Shown: positions 36,066 to 44,490, numbered from the stretch's first letter. The stretch is DNA of 64,000 bases from Clostridiales bacterium (GCA_015071005.1 SVIG01000001.1:186001-250000), one strand, 5' to 3'. The notes: a model not told the origin generated them from the sequence alone. Program-made: numbers and translations.

Positions 36066-38692
36066 AAGTCATCCCCCATCGTATCTTTTTTCTGCATTTT
36101 GAAGTTCGCCGTAATCGCCATAAACAAGCAAACGAAGATAATCGTTGCATAGGCACTTGATAAGCCGTAATCTTTCGTCGTACCCATCATCGCGCTGTAC
36201 AGCGCTTCCGCAAGCGTCGTCGTACCCGAAGAGCCCAAGACGTACGTTCTCGAATAGTTCTGTACGGAATCGATAATCGTCATAATGAATATGTACTTGA
36301 TTTGCGGTAAAATCAAAGGTATGTCGATACAGAAAAGTCTTTTCCATACCCCCAAGCCTTCCAGCCTGCCTGCTTCGTGGTATTCCCCAGGTATGTTAAT
36401 CATACCGCCGTAGAAAATCAAGTAACCGCCGATGAACGGGAAGCCCATAAACACAAGCGCCCACCGCGACCAATTTTCATCAGCGAGCCACTTGACGGGG
36501 TGGCCGCCAAAGAAAGAAACTACTTGGTTCAGCGCGCCGCCGTCCGAAGCCAAAATACCTTGCCGCCAAATCAACATCGTTGCCATGCTCGGAATAATCC
36601 CCGGCAAGAACATGAGCGATCTAAACCAGCCCGAAAGCTTTTGATTGCGAAGTAGCACGAGCATAAACGCAAAGAGAAGGGGCGGTGCGATACAAAGAAT
36701 AATATCGAAGAAGAGGAAGAACACGGTGTTCATCGTCTTTTCCATAAGATCCATATTGAATACGCGGAAATAGTTGCCGAACTCGTTCCAAATCCATGCG
36801 GGTTCTGCTTCCGTATAGTTAAAGAAGGACATTGCAATCGCGCCAATCGCTTCATAATAACAGAACAAAATCAAGAGCACCACGAAAGGAATCAAGGCGA
36901 CGTAAATCCACTTATGCCGCTTCAAATCCTCTTTGATGACCTTCATTTTCATAAGCGCGCGTTCGCTCTTGCTCGCAACGATAAACCAAATTAAAAGCAG
37001 GAATACAACGATCGCCAAAATCAAGGAAACAAGGAAGATCGTTGAGAACAACGATTTCTTTTCAAATTCCGCAGGCTTATACATGGACGCGTACTTTTTC
37101 GTATCAGGATTCCCTTTTTTGTCCCATTTTTTATATTCACGGATAACGTGCGTCACGTCGTTGTCCTTATCCCCAATAAAGCTGACAATATTGAAGTCCC
37201 CTTCATAGGAATAAACTACTTCGTAGTTTTCCGTATCGTTCAAGTCAACAATCTTGATCACCTTTTCGTTTTGGAAGGTCAAATACAGGGTGTTTGCGAA
37301 CTTATTGAGCGCAATCCCGTTCCCTTCCGTCTTGAACATTTTGTCCCCAAAATACAGCTCGTCAATACGCGTTGCGATATCGTTAAGCGTCGTGACCGTC
37401 GGTTTTTTCGTCAAATCCTCGGTGTTGAGTATGAACATTTTCGCTTCGTTAATATCCTTTTGCGAGACCGAATACACGTACCCGTCCAAACCGTTCGTAT
37501 AATAGATCATATCGTTTTTCTTGGAGTAAACGATACCGCAAAGGTTTGCGCCCGATTCCACGATGGAATAATAATCGTTATTTTCGTTCAAGTACTGCGC
37601 CGAAACGTGCATGCTGCCCGTTTTACTAATTTCGCCGCCATACCAAGGGAAATGCTGGGAAATCGCCGCCTCTGACGCTACCCCCTCGGCTGCCTTTTGT
37701 CCTTTACTGATGTTAGACGCAAGAACGTTCTTTCCTTCCAAAAACGCAATTAGCTCTTCCACCGTTTTGCCAAGCGCTTCATCTTCCGTTATATATTCTT
37801 CGTCAATAAAGTATTTTGCAAATGCTTTTGTGTACTCTTCTTGATAAAGCGCCTCATATTCCGCTGTTTTTTGATAATCGCTTACCGCGTTGAAATAGTT
37901 GTATTCTACGCCGTTTTCCACGTAATCGGCAAGCATCGGAGTCAATTTGAAGACCATCCCGCCTTCCTTGAATATGTAGATAGCGTCCTTGGTAACGGCA
38001 AATGATAAAATCCCCGTCGATGCGCCAGGCATCGGCTTCAGCGTAATATAACCAGCCGGCGTTTTTTCATTGGCAAGATCAAGTTCCCAAAGGTTTTTTT
38101 GGCGAACGTCACCGCTTGCGAGATTCAAAAGATTCAGCTCACGTATTTCCATCGGATTGTAACCGACCGCGGAAAGCACGTAAAGCTTATCTTCCAAAGT
38201 ATCCACGTGCTTAATAATCGTCTTTTCTTTCGCAAGGAAATAATCCTTTGTAACGCTTAAATTTTCGCCGTCGTCTTCCAGCTTAAAGATGTTCCCGCCG
38301 TCGTCGTAGGCAAGGAAATAATCCTTATCCCCAACGCCTGCATAGGTAATCTTCCAGTTGCTTAAGCTCCCCCCGCGCAAAGCGTCTTGAGAAACCCCGT
38401 CGTTTGACAGCTGCTCTTCAATTTCCGAAAAATAAAAAACGGAAATTTTATCGTTCGTATACGCGTCGTAACGGTAAAGCGCCTCGTTCGTCCTTAAGAA
38501 GTAATCGCTTCCGTCCTTGCCTTCCACCTGTCCTTGAATCGCCTCTCCGCCCAAAGACTTCTTTTCTTCTGCTTTCGGCTCGAGAATTCCAAACACCGTG
38601 GCAAGCGTCGCCAATAGAAGCAAAAGGACAGCGAGCACAATACAGGTCACTTTCACCGCTTTTTTATCTTTTTTGGTTACGCTATATTTCAT
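36062..38692 (-). CDS. ABC transporter permease (MalF/LplB type) with a large N-terminal extracytoplasmic domain
   Basis: An 876-aa protein, about three times the usual permease length. Helix 1 is at about 17-38. Residues 40-545 form an extracytoplasmic domain of repeated short beta strands (DYFLAYDDGGNIFKLEDDGE, YYTNGLDGYVYSV), suggestive of a beta-propeller. A second helix (549-572) leads to a normal six-helix permease with the EAA loop EAGRLEGLGVWKRLFCIDIP near 775. The ATG at 38692 has GGGGG five bases before it. A fused substrate-sensing or docking domain is inferred; the fusion itself is plain in the unbroken frame. Confidence 0.88.
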   Translation of the reverse strand: MKYSVTKKDKKAVKVTCIVLAVLLLLLATLATVFGILEPKAEEKKSLGGEAIQGQVEGKDGSDYFLRTNEALYRYDAYTNDKISVFYFSEIEEQLSNDGVSQDALRGGSLSNWKITYAGVGDKDYFLAYDDGGNIFKLEDDGENLSVTKDYFLAKEKTIIKHVDTLEDKLYVLSAVGYNPMEIRELNLLNLASGDVRQKNLWELDLANEKTPAGYITLKPMPGASTGILSFAVTKDAIYIFKEGGMVFKLTPMLADYVENGVEYNYFNAVSDYQKTAEYEALYQEEYTKAFAKYFIDEEYITEDEALGKTVEELIAFLEGKNVLASNISKGQKAAEGVASEAAISQHFPWYGGEISKTGSMHVSAQYLNENNDYYSIVESGANLCGIVYSKKNDMIYYTNGLDGYVYSVSQKDINEAKMFILNTEDLTKKPTVTTLNDIATRIDELYFGDKMFKTEGNGIALNKFANTLYLTFQNEKVIKIVDLNDTENYEVVYSYEGDFNIVSFIGDKDNDVTHVIREYKKWDKKGNPDTKKYASMYKPAEFEKKSLFSTIFLVSLILAIVVFLLLIWFIVASKSERALMKMKVIKEDLKRHKWIYVALIPFVVLLILFCYYEAIGAIAMSFFNYTEAEPAWIWNEFGNYFRVFNMDLMEKTMNTVFFLFFDIILCIAPPLLFAFMLVLLRNQKLSGWFRSLMFLPGIIPSMATMLIWRQGILASDGGALNQVVSFFGGHPVKWLADENWSRWALVFMGFPFIGGYLIFYGGMINIPGEYHEAGRLEGLGVWKRLFCIDIPLILPQIKYIFIMTIIDSVQNYSRTYVLGSSGTTTLAEALYSAMMGTTKDYGLSSAYATIIFVCLFMAITANFKMQKKDTMGDDL

Positions 38693-38741
38693 TTGCACCC
38701 CCAGCGCGCCTCGTGTGGCGCTCGGCTTTGTTTTTGATTGA

Positions 38742-38775
38742 ACAAGCCCGTTTTCTCAACGAGAAACAGGCTTGT
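38742..38775 (-). other. Hairpin between the binding-protein and permease genes
   Basis: A stem of about 14 bp with two bulges and loop GTTG on the minus strand, without a following T run. Such hairpins after binding-protein genes commonly protect the upstream mRNA so that binding protein exceeds permease. Confidence 0.55.
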
Positions 38776-38815
38776 ATCAGTTCGTTATTTTACAAGCGGC
38801 ACTCCGCTTTTGAAT

Positions 38816-40600
38816 TTACATGTTGTAGTTCGGGTCTTTCCAGAAGTCTTTCGGCCACTTATTGTCGGCGCAAATCAATTCCATATCCTTTTCCACAGCT
38901 TCACCCCATTTTGCTGCAAACGCAGAAACCGTCAAGCTTTGCGAAGAAGATAAGCCCGTCATCAAAAGGTTGCGCCAATATTCGCAGATAACGTCTTGCG
39001 TGTTGGTATAACCGTTGCCGTAACGTACGCCCCAATTCAAGAAGGGATTCGCGTCTACGTCGCCGCTGAAGGTAATCGTTTCGCCGCTTTCTTCAAAGAA
39101 GGTTTTCCATTCTTCGGGAATTACCACGAGCTCGTTCTTTACCGAAGACAAGCCCTTGGGTACTCTGCCAGCCGCCGCCAAACCCTTATAATAAATCGTT
39201 TGCCCGTACGGAGACATTACAAATTTTACGAAATCCTTGTTAAGCTCGTTTTGTGCCGAGTCTCCAATATGATTGATAACGGACAAGAAACCGCCGTTAC
39301 CGCCGATATCACGAGTAATCGTTGTAGGATCTACGATATCTTCGCCCGCTTTATCGCCCTTTTCGTATTTTCCCGAAAGCATTTGGGGATAATCGAAATA
39401 GCCCACGTCGAATTTATCCGTAGTCGCCTTTTCGTAGTTGATACCAAAGCCTTGGTAGTCAAGCATAATTTGGGGAGAGCTCTTCCCGTCGGACTGCGTT
39501 TCAAACTGATCGCGAAGCATATTAAACTCCGTCGCTTCCACGTTTCTCATCAAGTGACCCTTCATCTTTGCAAGCTGCGTAACGAAATCACGGTAAACCT
39601 CGCTTCCCATGCCGACGTAGCCGCATTCGCCAGCCAACGGCTTTTCATTTGCAAGCTCTTCTCCAAACATGATATACAACGTCTTCGCGTGCATAGGCGT
39701 ATAACCAAGACTCGTTTCTACAACGGGTTCCATAGGATCGTATTTATCCCAAACGCCCGCTTCCGGATCATACGCGTCACCCGCCATGATATATTTATAG
39801 AATTGACGGTAATAATAGTCGCCGTATACGCGCAAAAGCCAAGTGAATTGCAAGGATTCGATGCTTGCGTCGCAAAGGGTAATCCCCAAGGGGTTGCTAT
39901 ACCCAGCGTCTTCCATCTTTTCGCAAAGCAACATCAAATCATCCCAAGTTACAGGGTATTTTGCTCTGCCTTCTGCGTTCAAATAGCCTTCTTCCACCGC
40001 AGCTTGGAAAGCTACGTCGTTGATAAACCAGCACGTCTGCATGACTTCGGTATTCAAGATATAGCTTTCACCGCTCGTATCCGCTTCCTTCGTCTTATAC
40101 GCCGCAGGGAGCAAGGTTTCGCTCCAAAGCACGTCCTTACCGCAATAGGGATTGTAGGAGTTGATGGCGTTACGCATATCGATACAATAGATCTTCGTCG
40201 AGTTATAGCCCAAGTTCCCTTCTACGATATCCCATTGCGTATCCTTGTTTTTCAATTCATAATTCAAAGTTTCCGAATATTGCGAACCCGAATAGGTGGT
40301 GTCGATTCTTACGTCAACGCCGCCGCCGTGCAATCTTTCGTATTCCTTTTCAAGCGCTTTCCAGCCTTCTTGCGTACCTTCAAAGTCCAAACAAACGTCG
40401 ATTCTACCCGTACGTTGCTTGATAGCACTCGCGTCAGGCAAATAGTTCGCGTTAAAGCCTTCGCCGAGCTCTTCGACCGTCAAAGGTGCACCCGGCTCCT
40501 TACCTCCCTTATTCGAGCCGCCACCGCAACCTGCCACGCCTAAAAGGGTAGAAAAACTGATCGCCAAAGCAATCACGTTTGTTAAAAGTTTTTTTCTCAT
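38816..40600 (-). CDS. Extracellular solute-binding lipoprotein of the carbohydrate ABC transporter
   Basis: A 594-aa lipoprotein (lipobox LGVAGCGGGS). It is a large family-1-like solute-binding protein of the LplA type: RIDVCLDFEGTQEGWKALEK at the N-terminal strand, then VTWDDLMLLCEKMEDAGYSN, GFLSVINHIG and FVKFVMSPYGQTIYYKG. At nearly 600 residues it matches binding proteins for large or complex glycans. AGGAGG precedes the start, and a strong promoter drives it. It is the first gene of a seven-gene unit. Confidence 0.9.
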   Translation of the reverse strand: MRKKLLTNVIALAISFSTLLGVAGCGGGSNKGGKEPGAPLTVEELGEGFNANYLPDASAIKQRTGRIDVCLDFEGTQEGWKALEKEYERLHGGGVDVRIDTTYSGSQYSETLNYELKNKDTQWDIVEGNLGYNSTKIYCIDMRNAINSYNPYCGKDVLWSETLLPAAYKTKEADTSGESYILNTEVMQTCWFINDVAFQAAVEEGYLNAEGRAKYPVTWDDLMLLCEKMEDAGYSNPLGITLCDASIESLQFTWLLRVYGDYYYRQFYKYIMAGDAYDPEAGVWDKYDPMEPVVETSLGYTPMHAKTLYIMFGEELANEKPLAGECGYVGMGSEVYRDFVTQLAKMKGHLMRNVEATEFNMLRDQFETQSDGKSSPQIMLDYQGFGINYEKATTDKFDVGYFDYPQMLSGKYEKGDKAGEDIVDPTTITRDIGGNGGFLSVINHIGDSAQNELNKDFVKFVMSPYGQTIYYKGLAAAGRVPKGLSSVKNELVVIPEEWKTFFEESGETITFSGDVDANPFLNWGVRYGNGYTNTQDVICEYWRNLLMTGLSSSQSLTVSAFAAKWGEAVEKDMELICADNKWPKDFWKDPNYNM

Positions 40601-40659
40601 AATATCCTCCTGTTTTCACAGTCTTCTCGCTTTTTACGGCGAATTTCTCATTTTCTTAT

Positions 40660-40689
40660 ATTATACATTATAGTATTAGGAGTTGTCAA
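40660..40689 (-). promoter_or_regulatory. Promoter of the ABC transporter operon
   Basis: On the minus strand TTGACA (40684-40689), an 18-bp spacer and TATAAT (40660-40665). The divergent AraC promoter lies about 90 bp away, so a shared control region is likely. Confidence 0.82.
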
Positions 40690-40772
40690 TAACATTTTTT
40701 ACGCCATCTATGACAAAAATTAAGCTGATTTCTTCCGAAAACGCATATTTATGGATTTTTTTGGATTTAATA

Positions 40773-40801
40773 TTGACAAATTTTAATTTTTGTGTTAAAA
40801 T
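40773..40801 (+). promoter_or_regulatory. Promoter of the AraC regulator, start of a leaderless mRNA
   Basis: TTGACA (40773-40778), a 17-bp spacer and TAAAAT (40796-40801). The ATG is at 40811, only nine bases after the -10, and no ribosome site exists between them. Confidence 0.75.
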
Positions 40802-40810
40802 TTTTGCACT

Positions 40811-41620
40811 ATGACGAATGCAAACACACAATCTCAAGAAAACTATTTATACGAGCACTTCGCCGACGACCCGTTTTACCTCTTTTTGAAAAAAGAAACC
40901 TTCCTTTTGGATGAGCCGCATTATCATGAAAGCTTGGAGATCATTTATTTGATTCGCGGGAAGACGGTCGTCCACCTTAGCGGTGCAACGCATCCCCTTT
41001 CGGAAGGGGAAATTTTCATTTGCAACCGTCAACAGGTGCATTTTTATGAGAATTTTGATTGCGACACGCTCGCTTTTTGCGTGGTTTTGAGCAATAAGTA
41101 CACGCACGATTTTCGGCAAATCTATAACAACGCGCAATTCCCCTCTTTCTTAACGGACAAAACGCGCAACCAAGAGATTTATCAGCTTCTTCAAGAATGG
41201 TTTGAAAACCCTTCCCACACTTTTTTGGTGGACTGCGCTTTTGCAAACCTACTTTTAGATAAGCTCGTGCGCTTATACGGTTTTAGTCAAACGACGCAGG
41301 CGGACGATTTGAACACTATGGCAATCCGTTTAATCAATTATATTGCCACAAATTATGCTCAGGATATTTCCTTAACGTCCGCCGCCAAACACTTTGGGTA
41401 CTCAAAGGAATATTTTTCCAAAATTTTTAAGGAAGCGGTGGGGAAAAATTTTCTGTGTTACCTAAATGAAACGCGCGTGCAAAAAGCATTAGAGTTTATG
41501 CAAGACCCGCAAAACAAAAAGAGCGCGAATGAAATTTGCGCCGCTTGCGGTTTTAATAACACAACCTCTTTATACCGTCACTTAAAGCGGGCTTCCAGCA
41601 CACAAAACAAGGCGGAATAA
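40811..41620 (+). CDS. AraC family transcriptional regulator
   Basis: A 269-aa protein. The N-terminal cupin ligand-binding domain contains HYHESLEIIYLIRGKTVVHL and LSEGEIFICNRQQVHFYEN. The C-terminal pair of HTH motifs includes ISLTSAAKHFGYSKEYFSKI and SANEICAACGFNNTTSLYRH. Divergent from the ABC operon, it is the probable sensor and activator of glycan uptake. The start lies about three bases from the predicted mRNA end, with no ribosome site, so translation is probably leaderless. Confidence 0.92.
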   Translation: MTNANTQSQENYLYEHFADDPFYLFLKKETFLLDEPHYHESLEIIYLIRGKTVVHLSGATHPLSEGEIFICNRQQVHFYENFDCDTLAFCVVLSNKYTHDFRQIYNNAQFPSFLTDKTRNQEIYQLLQEWFENPSHTFLVDCAFANLLLDKLVRLYGFSQTTQADDLNTMAIRLINYIATNYAQDISLTSAAKHFGYSKEYFSKIFKEAVGKNFLCYLNETRVQKALEFMQDPQNKKSANEICAACGFNNTTSLYRHLKRASSTQNKAE

Positions 41621-41664
41621 TTCACATTTTTTCAAAAACCACCCATACAGGTATGCGTTGAAAC

Positions 41665-41699
41665 GAAAAAGAGCGAGACAAACGTCTCGCTCTTTTTTT
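41665..41699. terminator. Terminator between AraC and the SecB-like gene
   Basis: A 9-bp perfect stem (41671-41679 with 41684-41692), loop AAAC, flanked by A and T runs. It can act on both convergent genes. Confidence 0.88.
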
Positions 41700-41711
41700 G
41701 CTTTTTTAGGA

Positions 41712-42152
41712 TTAGTTTTTCAACGCGTCGGGTACGTTAAAGCTCGTTTCCCCTCTGTCTTCAGGGAACATCGTACCAGCGGGAATTACGGGAAGGATCA
41801 TCGGGTTGATGAACGCGTTTGCCGTAAGGGAAGAAACCGCCGCGCGAAGGTAAGGATATACGATTTCCGTCGTGCTGATTGCAAGGACTTGCTTATCTTC
41901 GTCCGTATTCACGTCTTCCGCTTCGAATACGCCTACAAGACGAGCCTTCAAGTTGAAAGGCTTGGGGGATTCCTCCGTGGATTCCACTTTCACTTCCAAG
42001 GTAACGAACCAAATTTTGTCGTTTTCCTGTACGCGTCTAATGGTACGGGAGAATTGGGGCTTGATTTCGAATTTCGTATCGGGAGCAACCTTAATACGGT
42101 TCATCGAATAGGAGAGTTCTTCTGCGGTAATGCCGCGGAGTGCGTATTTCAT
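41712..42152 (-). CDS. SecB-like export chaperone
   Basis: A 146-aa protein with the SecB fold pattern: long beta strands, then YLRAAVSSLTANAFINPMIL and a proline-rich end. In proteobacterial SecB the equivalent region reads 'YLRE.IS....RGGFP.L.L.P'. SecB-like proteins are uncommon in Firmicutes and in several lineages accompany toxin-antitoxin pairs, but no toxin gene is adjacent here. It is probably a free-standing chaperone that keeps preproteins soluble. It has its own promoter (42192-42220). The family call is from pattern resemblance only. Confidence 0.65.
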   Translation of the reverse strand: MKYALRGITAEELSYSMNRIKVAPDTKFEIKPQFSRTIRRVQENDKIWFVTLEVKVESTEESPKPFNLKARLVGVFEAEDVNTDEDKQVLAISTTEIVYPYLRAAVSSLTANAFINPMILPVIPAGTMFPEDRGETSFNVPDALKN

Positions 42153-42191
42153 AATTTATATACCTCTATATTTATTTTTTCGTACCTTGAT

Positions 42192-42220
42192 ATTGTAGCA
42201 CGGTTTTATCTATTTGTCAA
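42192..42220 (-). promoter_or_regulatory. Promoter of the SecB-like gene
   Basis: On the minus strand TTGACA (42215-42220), 17 bp, then TACAAT (42192-42197). Confidence 0.78.
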
Positions 42221-42360
42221 GACGAAATCGGCTATTAATTATTTATAAACAAATTTCACCTGCCATAAACAATTTTTTTCCCCTGATTTTAAGGGAATTT
42301 TTAACGGAAAAATATTTTTTGAAAAAATTAAATTTTTTTTGAAAAATTGATAAAAAACGC

Positions 42361-42389
42361 TTGCTTTTCTTGTTTTAATATGCTATTAT
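42361..42389 (+). promoter_or_regulatory. Promoter of the tRNA cluster
   Basis: TTGCTT (42361-42366), a 17-bp spacer and TATTAT (42384-42389), ending 15 bases before tRNA-Val. Confidence 0.65.
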
Positions 42390-42404
42390 TATAAAGCTTT
42401 CGAC

Positions 42405-42480
42405 GGAAGCTTAGCTCAGCTGGGAGAGCATCTGCCTTACAAGCAGAGGGTCACAGGTTCGATCCCTGTAGCTTCCACCA
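42405..42480 (+). tRNA. tRNA-Val (anticodon TAC)
   Basis: A 76-nt cloverleaf with encoded CCA. The acceptor is GGAAGCT/AGCTTCC, the anticodon loop CTTACAA, and the T arm ACAGG-TTCGATC-CCTGT. Confidence 0.97.
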
Positions 42481-42504
42481 ACAAAAGACAGTGCGGATAA
42501 GTAT

Positions 42505-42579
42505 GCGGGAATAGCTCAGTGGTAGAGCGTCACCTTGCCAAGGTGAATGTCGCGGGTTCGAATCTCGTTTCCCGCTCCA
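42505..42579 (+). tRNA. tRNA-Gly (anticodon GCC)
   Basis: A 75-nt cloverleaf with encoded CCA. The acceptor is GCGGGAA/TTCCCGC, and the anticodon stem CACCT/AGGTG carries loop TGCCA with GCC. Confidence 0.97.
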
Positions 42580-42629
42580 AAATATCCGTACTGTTTTTTT
42601 ATTACTTTTTTGCCGACGGAGCAAGAGAC

Positions 42630-42704
42630 GGCGCTATAGCCAAGTGGTAAGGCCAAGGTCTGCAAAACCTTTATCCCCCGGTTCAAATCCGGGTGGCGCC
42701 TCCA
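42630..42704 (+). tRNA. tRNA-Cys (anticodon GCA)
   Basis: A 75-nt cloverleaf with encoded CCA. The acceptor is GGCGCTA/TGGCGCC (one mismatch-like pair), the anticodon loop CTGCAAA, and the T arm CCCGG-TTCAAAT-CCGGG. Confidence 0.97.
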
Positions 42705-42742
42705 AAAGACCTCTGCACCAAGCGGTGCAGAGGTCTTTTTCT
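42705..42742 (+). terminator. Terminator of the Val-Gly-Cys tRNA transcript
   Basis: A 15-bp perfect stem (42705-42719 with 42724-42738), loop AAGC, extended by T run. Confidence 0.92.
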
Positions 42743-42774
42743 CTTATATTTACGGTAAAAGTTATATAGAAAAC

Positions 42775-42814
42775 GCTCGTGTGGTGGAATAGGCAGACGC
42801 AAGGGACTTAAAAT
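42775..42814 (+). pseudogene. 5' half of a second tRNA-Leu (TAA), broken in the anticodon loop
   Basis: GCTCGTGTGGTGGAATAGGC and the following AGACGCAAGGGACTTAAAAT match the acceptor 5' strand, D arm and anticodon loop of a tRNA-Leu. After TTAAAAT the sequence leaves tRNA structure (TTTTTGTG...). No matching 3' half (which would end ...CACGAGC) was found nearby. The nearby intact tRNA-Leu has a different acceptor, so this is a separate, disrupted gene. Breakage at the anticodon loop is a known integrase target site. Confidence 0.85.
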
Positions 42815-42822
42815 TTTTTGTG

Positions 42823-42841
42823 TTGTGAATTTTTCACATTT
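42823..42841 (+). repeat. Direct repeat TTGTGAATTTTTCACATTT, copy 1
   Basis: A 19-bp direct repeat containing a TGTGAA/TTCACA palindrome, found again at 43084-43102. The two copies bracket the intact tRNA-Leu. They could be recombinase arm-binding sites or operator boxes. Confidence 0.8.
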
Positions 42842-42875
42842 CCACTCAAAACTCTCAAAAATTTCATATTTTTAT

Positions 42876-42964
42876 GCCACTGTGGCGGAATAGGCAGACG
42901 CAACGGACTTAAAATCCGTCGAAATTAACCTTTCGTACCGGTTCGACTCCGGTCAGTGGCACCA
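42876..42964 (+). tRNA. tRNA-Leu (anticodon TAA)
   Basis: An 89-nt class II tRNA with encoded CCA. The acceptor is GCCACTG/CAGTGGC, the anticodon loop holds TAA in ACTTAAAATCC, a long variable arm is present, and the T arm is ACCGG-TTCGACT-CCGGT. It lies between the broken tRNA-Leu and the recombinase gene. Confidence 0.96.
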
Positions 42965-42969
42965 AAATT

Positions 42970-43000
42970 AGGGTAAAATCTTCGGGTTTTACCCTTTTTT
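42970..43000 (+). terminator. Terminator after tRNA-Leu
   Basis: An 8-bp stem (42971-42978 with 42987-42994), loop TCTTCGGG, and six T. Confidence 0.85.
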
Positions 43001-43083
43001 GTTCGGTTTGGGAACTTTTTGGGAACCAAATTTTATCATTTTTAAGGGTTTTTCGGCTTAAAAACGCCTATTTTAGGGTGTTT

Positions 43084-43102
43084 TTGTGAATTTTTCACAT
43101 TT
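43084..43102 (+). repeat. Direct repeat TTGTGAATTTTTCACATTT, copy 2
   Basis: Identical to 42823-42841; it ends one base before the recombinase stop codon (43103). Confidence 0.8.
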
Positions 43103-44344
43103 TTAAGCATAATCGTAGTCAATTTTCTTACTTTCCGCTAAAAGATACTCCTCCGAATAGGTGGTGTATCCTCTATCTACGCGGCTCGTTTTGACGTCGC
43201 TATCCGACTCGTGTCCAGCCCAAAGCATTACCACTTCGGGGTTTACACCGCACTCTTTCGACCTTGTTATAAAGGTGTATCTAAATTCATGCGCGTGCCG
43301 ACTGGGAAAAATTCTTTTAACGCCATCTCGAATCGTATCCTTGTTCGCCGTCTTGACTTTTTCAAAATCAATCATCCACATAATCTTTTTCAGCATAGGA
43401 GAGATGGGGATCTTTCTCACAACGTCCCTTCTGCCCCTACGCGTTTTCTCCGATACGCAGGTTATATAAGTATCATCGCAAGTAATACTCGCCAATTCGC
43501 CTACACGAAGCCCCGTGTACATAAGAACCAACATTGCATCGTTCGCCTGATAATGCGGATTCTGCTTACAGAACTCAATTAGAGTCTTTTCTTCATCCTT
43601 AGACAAGGCTGTACCCTTTTTAACCTCATAGTGCGATAAAACCACCTTTTTTGTTGGATTTGTCAATTCTGGATAATCATCCACAATTACCTCAAACATT
43701 GCGTTTAAGACCTGTTTAAGCTTGTGTGCCGTGCGATTCTTGCCCGCCTCAGCAAGCTCGAATAAAAATCCTTGAATTTCCTTTCGAGTAATCTCATTGA
43801 CGGGCATTTCACCAAACCTTTCTAATAAGTTAAACCTTGTTAAATCGCAATAAGATTTGTAAGTGGATTCCTTTACCGTCTGCTTCTTTATCCCCAACCA
43901 TTCCTGTAAAAACTCACCGAACTTGGGATAACGATTGCTTTTGTTTTCCATCATTTCCTCCGCCTCCTTTAACTTTTCTAAAAATTTTTGTTTCATAATA
44001 TCAAAGTCTTTTGATGCGACCTCAATGGAATATCCATTACGACGAAACCTTGCTTGATACATTCCTCGCATAAAACGATACGTAACGATTTTCTCTTCAA
44101 CTACAAATAGCTTTTTTAAATTGTCTGGCATAGATTCTATCTCCTTTTTCTTAAATTTGACATATCCATGCTCTTTTCCTTGAACCTTCTTTTCCTCACG
44201 AAAAGAAGATATTTTTTTTAGCCGTTCCATTGTAATGCTTTCCGCTGCCGCTTTTAATACAATTTCTATTGCATCCGCACGGCTTTGCTCGTTTGGGATT
44301 TGTTCCAAGCATTGCAAGACCTTAGCTAATTCCTGATCTTTCAC
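43103..44344 (-). CDS. Tyrosine recombinase (phage/ICE-type integrase)
   Basis: A 413-aa protein. An N-terminal alpha-helical region and an AP2-like arm-binding beta domain (about 85-130) are followed by a SAM-like core-binding domain (about 145-230). The catalytic domain has TGLRVGELASI, HEFRYTFITR, LWAGHES and the terminal tyrosine near YTTYSEEYL. All usual active-site positions (R, H-x-x-R, H, Y) are present, so it should be active. AGGAGGTGAAAG precedes the start. It sits beside a broken tRNA-Leu, the likely integration site. Confidence 0.93.
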   Translation of the reverse strand: MKDQELAKVLQCLEQIPNEQSRADAIEIVLKAAAESITMERLKKISSFREEKKVQGKEHGYVKFKKKEIESMPDNLKKLFVVEEKIVTYRFMRGMYQARFRRNGYSIEVASKDFDIMKQKFLEKLKEAEEMMENKSNRYPKFGEFLQEWLGIKKQTVKESTYKSYCDLTRFNLLERFGEMPVNEITRKEIQGFLFELAEAGKNRTAHKLKQVLNAMFEVIVDDYPELTNPTKKVVLSHYEVKKGTALSKDEEKTLIEFCKQNPHYQANDAMLVLMYTGLRVGELASITCDDTYITCVSEKTRRGRRDVVRKIPISPMLKKIMWMIDFEKVKTANKDTIRDGVKRIFPSRHAHEFRYTFITRSKECGVNPEVVMLWAGHESDSDVKTSRVDRGYTTYSEEYLLAESKKIDYDYA

Positions 44345-44490
44345 CTCCTGAACCTTTTTTCCGAGCCTACAGCTCTCCCCTTATAAATTTCTATTCGGGT
44401 AGGTTGATTATACCACACTCCGACCTTTAATATCCAGCTATTTGTTGTGCAAGTTCCCAAAATCATATCATATTCCTCATTGAAATCATT

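Noticed and set aside
38996-40543. Long open frame (about 515 codons) on the plus strand across the solute-binding protein gene
   Set aside because: It lies wholly opposite a gene with lipobox, ribosome site and promoter, has no ribosome site of its own, and its amino-acid makeup (Arg/His/Phe-rich) is typical of antisense frames.
42823-43102. Pair of 19-bp direct repeats as a transposon target duplication
   Set aside because: They flank only a tRNA and a terminator, are internally palindromic and contain no transposase between them; recombinase binding or operator boxes are more likely.
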